A DNA stretch of 24,999 nt. It comes from Mnemiopsis leidyi (taxonomy: Eukaryota > Ctenophora > Tentaculata > Lobata > Bolinopsidae). The position numbers and the translations under genes were made by a program. The DNA is taken from assembly GCA_000226015.1 (NCBI GenBank), contig JH152723.1:1679-26677 (forward strand), given 5' to 3'. The number at the start of each line of letters is the position of its first letter. Position 1 is the first letter of the stretch. Positions 11,062 to 21,200 of the stretch are shown here, piece after piece. The notes below the pieces were generated by a model. It had not been told where the DNA came from, ran no database searches, and worked only from the letters and a program-made list of their open reading frames with translations.

Positions 11062-12059
11062 TTAAATATCTAGTAAAGGAATACCAAAAGGATCGACTGA
11101 ATTAATGCCAAAGGGCTTGATGGTCTTTAAACGTTGAATCCATTTGTGCAGTGTGCTCGTTAATATCTAAAGTTCTAGGACTGCTGTTTAATAAAATGAA
11201 AATCTGATACGAGATGTTAAAGTCTTCCCTATCAACACAACAGTGATCATCAATGAGGTGTCTACCCCAACTATATCCATCATGATCATTAGGATTTAAA
11301 AGATCTGCTTGGGGGTCATTTAAAAGTTTGTAAACATAGCCCTGTGCTCATTAACTCTTTGCCTCAAAAATCTTGTTGTTCTACCAATATAATTTTTATT
11401 GCATAACTTGCACATGAAAATGTATATTATGTTATAGCTGCAACAATTCCCCGTTGCAGGTTTTACTTCCAGGCCGTTAATGGCATATGAATGTCCTTCA
11501 GCTATAAGATTGCAAGACTGACACTTGGGCTGATTAAAACGACTGGTCCCCTTTTGTAATGAAGAAGAACTGTTGGCCAGTTGTTGGACTTTAACAAGTT
11601 TTTTCTGAGGGAGGAGCCAGTCCTATTAGCAAAGTTAAATAATGATTTTTTTTAGTAGGGGGTGCAGATTGGGTGCTGCCAAGGCCTGATGATGACTCTG
11701 CGGAGGAGAAGCTTCTAGATGCTGTAAGGGCTGGTTCAAGGTTCATGACAACATCTCGCAGATCCTTATCACTATTGTACGTTGATATAACCCTAATGCC
11801 ACTGTCTGGAGATGTGGGTACTAAGATAGAACTATTAGAGTCGTTGTGTGATTTTATGCGGCGCTCCATACTGCACACTTTGGATGTGACGTTGTTCACC
11901 AGAGAAGAAACATTCCTTAAGTTCTTCGATCCGGTGTTTGAGGCGATCGCTGTTGTTAATGATCCTACGTAGTCTTAGTGATGTCGAGTATACAATACTG
12001 CTAAACGTGTGGTTGGGATGAGATGAACCGTAATGTAGGTAAGCCTTACGAATAAACAT
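11062..12059 (-). pseudogene. Decayed Penelope-like retroelement, C-terminal half with GIY-YIG endonuclease remnant
   Basis: Read on the minus strand, pieces in different frames together match the C-terminal half of a Penelope-like element polyprotein. The first piece (11835-12059) has YLHYGSSHPNHTF and LRLRRIINNSDRL, typical of the segment after the reverse transcriptase core. The second (11591-11899) has GIRVISTYNSDKDL. Next come a C-x2-C pair (CQSC) and then CKLC followed by NYIGRTTRF and RVNEHR at about 11340-11420, the YIG and Arg/Glu motifs of a GIY-YIG nuclease. The final frame ends at a TAA at 11062-11064. At least three frame breaks or stops (near 11900, 11600 and 11325) make it inactive. 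Nothing matching the reverse transcriptase core is seen beyond 12059, so the copy is 5'-truncated, as is common for these elements. Membership in the EN+ Penelope group is inferred from these motifs. Confidence 0.8.
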
Positions 12060-12249
12060 ACACTGTTCAATTGCTGTTATGACTTATGAGTCCGTTTTTT
12101 GTCCATCATCTACTTTCGAAGTTCCTTTGCACTTTCGATTTGCTCCATTTATGATACAGTACCGTCTTGAGTTTCTGATAAAGTAAGAATTTCCTTTATC
12201 GGTAATCTGTATCTGATAAGAGGTTTATAACAATTTTTAGAGGAATTGT

Positions 12250-12348
12250 TATGTTGTGTCATATTGTGTCACGTTTTATGTTGTGTCGCTTGTCACATAG
12301 TGTCACTATTTATATTGTGTCACGTTTCATGTTGTTTCACGTGTCATA
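12250..12348. repeat. Degenerate TGTGTCAC-type repeat abutting the second GPCR
   Basis: About 100 bases made of imperfect repeats built on atgttgtgtca and tgtcacgtt, ending directly at the stop codon of the receptor to its right. The period is irregular (roughly 17-35 bases). It would form the 3' UTR of the receptor transcript. Confidence 0.7.
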
Positions 12349-13266
12349 TCAAACTCCAGCAACGCCAACTTTGTTAAAGCATATCCTCCTCATCAGCAAT
12401 TCCGTAACATACTCTCCAAACCTCTTGTTAACAACAGTGTACAGAACAGGATTGCTAGCGGAGTTGATAAAGATGCAATGAAATGCTAGGAGATCCAACA
12501 CTGAGGAAACTGTAGAAACCTTCATTTTTGAAAAGGTGAAGATGACATAGGGAGTCCAGCTAACGATGAAGAGACCAGAAAGAGAGCAGACCATAATGAG
12601 AGACCTGTAGTTAAATCTTCTTTCTTTCTTCCGGGAGTACTTGATGGCGATACCAGATAGGATCATGTTGAAGATCGTAATTGCACAAAGGGGCAAGATA
12701 ACCATGACTCCCACACACATCATGACAGGAATCCTCGCTTTATCGTTGTCGTATATGTCGACCAAGCACCTCCCGTTTTTGTGGTGGAATTCCGACCGAG
12801 ACTCATAAGAAGCTGCTACGAGTGTCGGCACAAGAGCCAACACCCAAATAACACCGACACCAACTTTAGCTTGCTGTTCGGAATTCACACTCAGAGGGTT
12901 CAACACGACTTTCAGGCGGTAACTGGTAATGGCAAGTACTGTCAGAGTATTAGCAGATACGGGGATGATCCCCAGCTGTGCCATCACCACGCAGTACACC
13001 CTTCCTAGGACCCACTTTCTAGCCACATACGTCACAAGCTGAGGGACAACGACACATAGTGTGTACAAGATATCCGCCAGAGCCAAGTTCCTTATCAAGA
13101 TAAGTGAGACTCTATCCAGTCGTATAGACCTGTATCTGACGGAGGAGTAGATGACAGTGCCGTTGCCAAGGAGACCGAATAGTGTCACTAGAAAACAGAA
13201 GAGTCCAAGAGGGAGTAGCTGGATTGTTGAGAAGTATAGGGTGGTATCTGCGGTTGTGTTCTTCAT
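12349..13266 (-). CDS. Class A (rhodopsin-like) GPCR, paralogue of the nested receptor
   Basis: An intronless 305-residue seven-transmembrane receptor. It starts MKNTT, which includes an N-glycosylation sequon at residue 3. Landmarks: N35 in GNGTV (TM1), D65 in NLALAD (TM2), C92 at the top of TM3 with C167 in extracellular loop 2, SWTPY in TM6 (W237, P239), and NPVLY in TM7 (273-276), then helix 8 beginning VNKRFGEYV. As in its neighbour, DRY is replaced by SYR (115-117) and the CWxP Cys by Ser. Long shared blocks, such as YSSVRY, IRLD, ADILY and PYVIFTF, show common origin with the receptor inside the CCT3 intron. The C-terminal tail is short (about 20 residues after helix 8) and lacks the Ser/Thr-rich tail of the other copy. 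The ligand is unknown. Confidence 0.95.
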   Translation of the reverse strand: MKNTTADTTLYFSTIQLLPLGLFCFLVTLFGLLGNGTVIYSSVRYRSIRLDRVSLILIRNLALADILYTLCVVVPQLVTYVARKWVLGRVYCVVMAQLGIIPVSANTLTVLAITSYRLKVVLNPLSVNSEQQAKVGVGVIWVLALVPTLVAASYESRSEFHHKNGRCLVDIYDNDKARIPVMMCVGVMVILPLCAITIFNMILSGIAIKYSRKKERRFNYRSLIMVCSLSGLFIVSWTPYVIFTFSKMKVSTVSSVLDLLAFHCIFINSASNPVLYTVVNKRFGEYVTELLMRRICFNKVGVAGV

Positions 13267-14535
13267 GAAGGTCTTTTCGTAGTGCCGAATTCTCCAGTGT
13301 GAAAAAAGTACACCACAGATGCTTTGTTGTAGTTAAGATTACTAAGTTCTTGGAGCATAACCAGCAACCTACAAACGATAATTTTGCGCCTTATTACAGA
13401 ATTATCTTATGCCGACCTTGCGCCCACGTGGCAGCCAGGCGGTTTGTTGCAGCTAATGATCAATATAATAAGTGAGTGAGGGAATCATTGCAAGATAACT
13501 ATGTCAAGAGGTTTCTTATTTAGCAGTTTCTACAAATACTGTAATCTACAGTATCCAACCTGCTATCAATTTTTGTCCAATTAAATAATCACCCCTGAAT
13601 CTTCTTTCATTTTCATACATGAAAGAGAGCGAAGAAGCAGGTGCGATTTTTTAATGAGAAAACAACGTGCGAATATGTAAGTCATCTGGTTTATCAGGTA
13701 TTTAAGTATGGCTAAACTCAACTATGACGAACTCCCGTCTTCTTGAATTAATTTGCATTGATCGTTTTATACCAGAGGTTATAACTAACAACTCCTGAGT
13801 TTGCACCTGTCACATTCGATTATTAAAATTGCGCCATTACGTGCTGGCTAATGAAGCTGATCTGATCTAGAGAATGGAGTCGTACCGGGTGATTGGTGAG
13901 ATACCGACACACAGCTGGGGTCCTACTTAACTTATTCTACTTCGTAAATACTAATAGGCACATCGCCTGGCATATATGTATCAATAAACCAGTAGAAGGA
14001 TAAGGCAGTTTTAACGACATAACGCCGCCTAATGCAGTAGTTGACAAACCATTCCATGTCAAACGGCAGAATTTCATGACCCCTCGAGGACCGCCTGGTA
14101 AGATTCTATTTCTAGTTTCTAGCCATATGTATGAAACAAAGGCGGCCGCCCCCGCTATGTATGAAACCCCATATCAGGAAGCTGTTCCAACAGCTGATAT
14201 GTAAACTGATTCTAAGTCATCGCCTGTCCACCGGGACGTAATGATAGTGTCACCGCCCACCGGATCTCCGTACTCGGGTGCCTGCTACCCCTGCAAATCT
14301 CCTGCCAGTGGGGAGCGCGAACGGCAGCTGGGGGTCATGGTCATACAGCCCGAGTAGCCCCAACAGTGCAGGGATCAGCCACTACATGGTGGACGGAGCT
14401 CCATGATAGAGTATAAAGTGGGAGCCTAGCTAGAGCGATTAACACATTTAAGATTACACGCTATTGGCTGCCAAAATAAACCTGCAACAATAATGATAAT
14501 GATTACACCAATAAAAACCACCTAGATTTCACCTT
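13267..14535. other. Intergenic region with a GC-richer block, no supported gene
   Basis: Nothing coding can be supported. Upstream of the minus-strand receptor this should contain its promoter. At 14169-14202 there is an imperfect hairpin (CATATCAG and CTGATATG arms around CTGTT/AACAG). The block 14220-14420 is GC-richer than its surroundings and holds a roughly 38-codon open segment without a start codon; it may be an old transposon remnant, unassigned. Confidence 0.4.
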
Positions 14536-14617
14536 CATAGCAACCAGCTTTATCACGTGATATCACATAGCAACCAGCTTTATCACGTGATATCACATAG
14601 CAACCAGCTATACCACA
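14536..14617. repeat. 30-bp tandem repeat carrying E-boxes
   Basis: Two perfect 30-bp units (14536-14565, 14566-14595) and a third diverging one from 14596. Each unit has CATAGCAACCAGCTTTATC followed by the palindrome ATCACGTGAT. The third unit has lost the E-box (ACCACATG). The units place two CACGTG sites 30 bp apart, about three helical turns. Confidence 0.95.
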
Positions 14618-17254
14618 TGTATAAAACACACGTCACGTTATCTCACGTGTCCCTTATTCCAGACACCCCGTATATCAAGATATCACCTCACTATAGCTGA
14701 ACTGTAAACTTTGTGTCTACTCAGGTCACATTTCGTTTTGTTTTATTTTGACGACTTTTAACCACACTGTACAATTACGTATTGAACCTCCAACCATGTT
14801 TGTCGAGAATTGTGGGTGTTTCCTCCGCGTTAAAATCATTTACCGAATAGAGGTGGCACCGTTAGTTAAATTTCTGCGGTCTGATTTAAAAATATAATCG
14901 TTTTTCTATTCGTCCTCCGGAAATTTTAATGTACTATTCTATTGTTCTTTCAAAATTCGTGCACATTAATCGGCCCTATTGTTGTTGGCATTACTGTGGT
15001 ATGGAGCTAACAAGCTTAACTGGGATACAGCGATCTAGGACACAGAAGATCAAGCTAGGCTGCATAATGATCACACAGTCTTGATAACATCTAGATATGT
15101 ATCGTGATTTTAGTCTTTTTCTTTTAAAATTCGTCTGTACTTCAATCTACCTGCCCTAAGTTCGACTCCTCTTCATGTTTTTAAGTTCTGTCCTGTAAAA
15201 GCGACTTCTCATGCATGCTGCTTTTTACAGCACAGGCCGTATCTACCAATGTTAATTCACCTTTTCTGTCACGTGATAATCGAGAGCCAATCACAACCCG
15301 CCATTTCGTCCATGTGGCCGTCTCAGTTTGACTCTGCTATTCACGTCTGAGGTTTCCAGTACTAGATTTTCGTCGGGCAGGAGTTTCGTCTCACGTAACA
15401 AATACTTGATGGATTCTCGTTCCTGATTGGTGGCGAGGAAGTTCAGCTCGACTTCTGATTGGTCGGTTATTGTCACGTGACATGATGGTGCATCTTCTCC
15501 AGGTTTTCACACCGCCACCGATATGCCATGTGTTTTTGTTCTTCCTCCGTGCCAGTATTTTACTGTTTTTTCTTCTAATTTATTTCAAAACTCGCAACAA
15601 GCATTTTTGTCAAGTTTTGCAGCATTGGTGAAGACTGCCGTTAAGATAGTCCGTTTTCACCAAAATAATTTCAATCTTTTTTTATTCAAAAAACGATTCA
15701 GTCACCTTTGATATCAATATCATTTATTTTGTTGTTTCAGCAATTGTAGAATAATAACTGATGATACTAGGTAATACGGGATATTAACTTAGGATTCAGT
15801 ATACTAAATTGCGTGAAATAGTATTTGGCGGGTTAGTTTTCCGAGAATTAGAAGGTGTACAAATTTGTTAATCTTAGGGCTGATAACTAAGATTCATCAA
15901 CACTAACAGCAACCAATCAGTCTGGTGTTTAGTCACAGTTTCTCCACCAATAGCAGGAGACCGAGAAGTTGTTGAAACATCAGGGGCCCTGATTCAGGGC
16001 GGGGGGATTTATTGTCGCAACTAGACTTTTACCGATCTTTGTTACTCAGTTACTGGAGTTAATGGGACCGTTTATCGTTCTATACACTCTCCTTTGCTCA
16101 GTATAGCAAGATAGAAATACAGGAGATCTGCTGAGAGTCACCTACTTATAGGGGATACACGTGTCCTGAATACTAGGAGTGATCTGACTAAGTTTCTATT
16201 ATAGTATAGTTTAACTATAGTATAATTGCTACTCTTCTAATATTTACTTCACCGCCTTGAAAATAGCTAACTCCGTTATAACACTTATCTAGTTAGCTCC
16301 AGATACCACGTGATCAAAACCACCGTTTTTATTGGCTACTAAAAGACACGTGACTAACATCTCTCTCTCCTGGGTGGCCTATAAGAGGGGCTACAAAAGT
16401 TCCCTATATTAGTTGTATATTTCATTAATTAGATTCGTCACTCTCCATTCTCTTAGCAGTGGTCGGTTGCTCCCCGTATTTCCTTCCTTGCTTTGTACAT
16501 CGCACTTTGTGACATGATGCCGTATATCGCTTGTTTTGTATAAACTTTCATGCTGAACGATAAGGTAAGGTTGATTAGGTTATGTCAGTTGATGTTTTAT
16601 TTCGTGTTTGTTTTTGCTGAGCTGGAAATTGTCGATGTTCATGTGTGGTAAAATAAAGGAATTATAGAGAGAAGAAAGAAATCTTAGAGAGTCTACGTCA
16701 TATCGCAGCGACATTAGCGGTGTCATGTCACTAATTCCAAACATTTTTTACTCCTAACTAGATTCACTAATATTCAGATTAAGTATAATAAGAACCGTGA
16801 AATGTGATCTGTAGGTTCCTAAATCTATTCTAAGATTACGAGAAATCTTCCATCTCACAGTTTCACTTACACTACTTCATTTGTACCTAATTTGGATGGC
16901 GTTCCCTGCCTATTGCTTTCCACGTTTTTAGTTCAGCGAAAATAAATTTTCGTTCACGGCTGATTCAATCTTTTACAAGGGTAACATTTTCTCAGAAGCT
17001 AAAAATCGAACAACTGTTTACATTCTACAATCTAGCTAGCAATCTAACAACTGTCTTCTCTCTAGCTCTATTAGATAGCAGAATGTTCTGCTCCTAAGCT
17101 GTGTGTCGAGAACTTTTACCGAAAATGGAGACTATACACACACCAGCTGGAACTATAATGATACCGACCCAGTACTCGTACCTTTTCGAGGTAGTCACGT
17201 GGTGTGTGACGTCACGTGGCTTGTGTGGCGTCATGTTTAAAACCGTGTCACGTG
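14554..17254. promoter_or_regulatory. E-box / CCAAT / CRE-rich putative regulatory region
   Basis: Eleven CACGTG sites occur in 2.7 kb (14554, 14584, 14644, 15270, 15474, 16158, 16307, 16347, 17196, 17213, 17249), most in TCACGTGA-like contexts. CCAAT/ATTGG boxes are interspersed (for example 15286, 15423, 15455, 15914, 16330). A perfect CRE palindrome TGACGTCA (17207-17214) overlaps an E-box. CACGTG is the site for bHLH factors such as USF, MITF/TFEB, MYC/MAX and CLOCK/CYCLE, CCAAT for NF-Y, and CRE for CREB/ATF. The region lies upstream of and across the candidate first exons of the gene ending at 22811. The sites are seen; regulatory function is inferred. Confidence 0.5.
16380..16564 (+). 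promoter_or_regulatory. Candidate core promoter and first exon of the 18-23 kb gene
   Basis: TATAAGA at 16380-16386 is followed 50-60 bases later by TTCGTCACTCTCCATTC, an initiator-like tract. The interval ends in a strong donor (AAG then GTAAGG at 16565). A five-codon frame from the ATG at 16550 (MLNDK) leaves in phase 0, compatible with an acceptor at 18332 before GCGCCGCCAATG. Whether this exon is coding, untranslated or used at all is not decided by the sequence. Confidence 0.35.
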
Positions 17255-18287
17255 ATCTGATATTCTGGTCTCAACTTTCGTGGTCGTCCGGTCTTAAAAA
17301 AACACTGACATGCGGTTTTGTTTGGCGTGTCTGTGTGTGGTAGTTACCCGTCTCTCTGAGAATTCTCATTCATATCACAAGAAGTTTTGCTTTCTGTGGA
17401 ATGCAATTTAGTAAGTAAATGTATCGTAAAAAACCGTATGCTTGTAAAGAAATTGAAACACCCGTGTCCTATGAAATATGCGTGTCCTTGTTAACGTGTC
17501 CTTACTAAACCAGTAAACTGCTTAAATTCTTTAAACATCCAGTGACAATGTTATTGATTCACGACATATTTATTTGTTTGATTTGCTAACTCTCATGCTC
17601 GTTTCTAAGCACACTTGACTTAAGTACATGCTCTAAGTGATACCATGCAACTTCATACAAGCTTAATTTGACTGCCATCGCTGTCGGCTACCGTGTATTA
17701 GAAACTTATTCATAAAACGGCTGTTTGACTGATCTTAAATTATATGCTCATATTTAATCACGGCCATTTAAATCGTGCATGTTGCGATATTTCTGCGAGT
17801 TTTTCTGCTTACCTAGCAAACAGATCTATTATTCGGTTTAGTTTAATAACAGTTGCAGTCTGCTTGAACTTTGGAAGCAAAGAAGTGGCATCTGGATAGT
17901 GAAAAGTGCATTAATGTGCATAATTCTTGAATTTAAATCGGAGTGAATTATTAGGTAGACTTAAATTTTTGAATTGCTTTTGAGTAGGACGGTATCATTT
18001 ACTTGAACGTTAACGTTGAGTACTGCTTTATCTAGCTTAATTGTTTCCATCAAACTACGCCTGCTTTGTTGTGTTCATCACATCACGTTAACGGTAAAGC
18101 GATAAGTTAACCAGTTGCAACGAGTAGCGACTGTGCAACATATCTTGTATTCTTCTTTGTTTATCATTTGTTCTGTATACAGATTACAGTGTAATAGGAC
18201 ATGAGAAATTTAAATCTTTTATGTGTTTACGTATGTAGTGTGACTTATCACCAACATGACCTTCAAGTCACCAACATATAAGAAAAG
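16565..18287 (+). other. Probable first intron with an alternative first exon
   Basis: Mostly AT-rich sequence without a gene of its own. At 17125 an ATG in a good context (AAAATGG) opens METIHTPAGTIMIPTQYSY, reaching a possible donor (GAG then GTAGTC at 17191) in phase 0, which would also join the acceptor at 18332. It could be an alternative coding first exon. The donor is only moderate, and the E-box/CRE cluster begins immediately after it. Confidence 0.3.
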
Positions 18288-21200
18288 ATGGTGTTTAGGC
18301 GGTCTTGTGTCTGTAACACAGTTAAACTTCAGGCGCCGCCAATGCCGGATTATTCTCGGAAAAGGAAGGAGCCGGTGGCTACAATCCGGATGACAACGAA
18401 GACAAAGTTGGACAAAAACGGGCCGTGTAGTGAAGATAACGGTCTTCGGAGTAAAATAGACCCTTCTAAATATCTCGGTAATTTTTCAAGATTAAAAATT
18501 GTGTAGACCCTGTACTGCTAAATATCTCGGTAATTTTTCATTCAAGAAAATGTATATTAGGGGTGTTGCTAATTTTTTATGTCCATTTGGTTCCCTCTTT
18601 TTTCGAAAGAATTGACCGTAAGAATATAGAAGTGGAGTTAAGTGTTTATATTGCGTACTATGTGCTTACCTTTTTGCTAAGAAAGGTAATGCCTTCTAGC
18701 CCATTTTACCAAACACTTGAAAATATTTCGACCACTACAAGTTAATGTATGAGTTCATTATCTAATTATTTAATTACTGATGACTAACTTCTCAGCACTG
18801 TTGTTAGGTTCTAGCGCGAGTCTGTCAGACTGTTTTACTCCACCTCTTCGTCAGTCTCCCCCACATAAACCTAGCGACCCGCTATTACAGGAACTTTCTG
18901 ATGTACAGGTAATTTACTTGCTGGTTATTAAGTTGTCGGTGGTGTATTGGTATCTACCCCGACTTTCTATGCTGGAGATAGGGCGTTCGATTCCCTGATC
19001 CGCCAACTCTAGAGGAGTGCGCTAAGGGCATTTGCCTATGCAATCTTCTTCGGTTGACTCAGCCGAACGACCGGGAAACCGTGATTGAGGGTTAAATGAT
19101 GAGGGTCTCCGTTAAAAGATCTAGAATCTTCCTGGAGCCCCTTCAGTATGACTGTAAAAGCCTGGGTACAGGTGTAACAAACACAAATACACAATCAGAC
19201 TAACAGTAACATTACACTGACACTGATACTTACACTTACACTTCAACCAACATTGATATTAACACTAACACTAACATGATCATTAACATTTAACATAGAC
19301 ATTAACTCTAGCTCATACACTTACTGAACATGGGCACTAACAGTTAAACACTAACACTAGCACTAGCATTAATAAATTTAGCACTGACACTAACATGAAT
19401 ACACTAACATTAACTAACACTAACACACTACAGTTGACGAGCGGATCAGAGCAAGACTCGAGTGGAGTGTGGAGCTCACCACGTTTGTCTAAAAATAGAA
19501 CGTTGGGAACAAGACGTAGTTCTACCGCTCCTCTCTTAGCCGCTAACGGCAGGTACTTTCTTTTTGTGTATATCGTGTACATTAAGTGTATTGTACACTT
19601 AGTGTATTATACATTGAGAGTATTGTACACTGAGTGTATTGTACACTGAGTGTATTTACATTGAATGTATTGTACACTAAGTGTATTGTACACTAAGTGT
19701 ATTGTAATTAATTTGTTAACTTCCGCTAACGTTTAAATCACCTGTTTAGATAAAGTAAATAATTAGTAAACTCCCAGAAAGTTAACTCTGCCTCGAGACT
19801 GTAGACCTAGCAGTACAGGTTCAGGACTACTTCCTACTATATCCACTAACGCTCTAAACAAGGTAACTGTTAGAATTGCTGGAGATGGTTAGTTCGATTC
19901 CTAGTCTCAGTGCCTTATTTTCACGACAGTTTTCTGTTCTGATGCATATGTCAGATTATATAGTTTAGTATCTACTTGCTCACAACCCATACCGTTATCA
20001 TACATTTTAATTCCAGTACAGCGCGAAAAGTATCAAGATTACTTAGATCAAAGTTACTTAAGGAAATAGAACTTAAATAAAATAAATAAGTCACTTTCAT
20101 AATGACCAAGTTACTCAGTTGCTGACAAACACAGTTTAATGACATAACAACAACCGTTCTTTCCTACTACAGAACAAGGCAACGCATGGTTATGAGATAA
20201 ACGGTGTTGTAGACGCAGACGCTACTATTGTTGACGCGGATGCTGTCTTAGATCTGGGTCAGTGAGCTTATCCTGCAACCATAAGATACGGAAACCATAC
20301 CAAACATACCTTAGATTGTTCAAGCACGTGAAAATATTACCTATATCTGTTGACTTCTGTTGACTTCTAGTATAGCTAGGAAACATTTCATAACTACAAA
20401 ATGTTGAAAATGTTGTAATTGTGTCCCTATCAGGTTCAGAATCGTTAACAAAGGACCTGGAGCAAGGTAGATCAGATACTCCCCCTGTCCCTAATTTAGA
20501 CGTCCTTTCCCGGCGACAACTCAAACTTATCGGTAATTGATTCTTTCATTATGTGATTATTTTGGTATTGAACGATTGAGTGTGATCATTGATTATGGTC
20601 ATATTTTTTAACTTTGAGTCAGGGGTTGACAAAAGAGAATTATAATTTTATAAAACCTTCTAAAAACCTTCCTACGATATGTTAAGGAATCCAAAAAGCT
20701 TTATAAACACGTGATTTAGCTGCAGTAACACGTGATTTAGCTACAGTAACACGTGATATTAACTTAGCTATACACAGGAACAAATACAGAGGGGACAAGT
20801 AACACGAGTAATAATTTAACTGATGTCGACAAAGCTCTTTCTCAACTTATCATGTAAGTGAGAATATTAGATTGTTAACTTCAACGTACACTTATTACCT
20901 TTTATGTCCTCGGGTTAGTTAGAAATGACTACCTTAAACTGGAAAAAATAAAGAAATATCTCGACAACAAACATTCGTTCTGAAACTGTTACTATTCATT
21001 CTGGAACTGTTACTATCTTTCAGCTCGAAGGAAACACTGAGCGTCCCGAAAGAACAAGAAATCACACCAGCTGATTTGTTCGAGATGGTGGGAAAAGTCG
21101 GAGAAAGAATGTTGGTAAACCGAGCTAGATTGTTACTGTTGCAGCATGAAACTCAATACACTAACGGTATGTATTAATTTTAAGCTATTAACAATACCAG

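Noticed and set aside
11673..11972. Plus-strand frame of 99 codons
   Set aside because: It lies opposite the Penelope-like element, whose minus-strand pieces carry recognisable motifs. This frame is a shadow.
14143..14150. GCGGCCGC (NotI site) that might suggest vector or cloning junction
   Set aside because: The flanking sequence is ordinary genomic AT-rich DNA without linker or vector features. A single site is expected occasionally.
14220..14420. GC-richer block with a short Gly/Thr-rich open segment
   Set aside because: No start codon, no recognised domain and stops in all frames nearby. Possibly an old transposon remnant, but unassignable.
15291..15505. Minus-strand open frame of about 70 codons with balanced, coding-like composition
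   Set aside because: It has no ATG (it opens after a stop and passes through a GTG), no convincing splice acceptor, and sits among E-box and CCAAT motifs. It could be an internal exon of an unseen gene, but the support is too weak.
19863..19915. Possible fourth SINE or tRNA fragment with a B box
   Set aside because: Only the B-box region matches. No A box, acceptor pairing or SINE body follows, so it is noted only in relation to the donor-distance observation.
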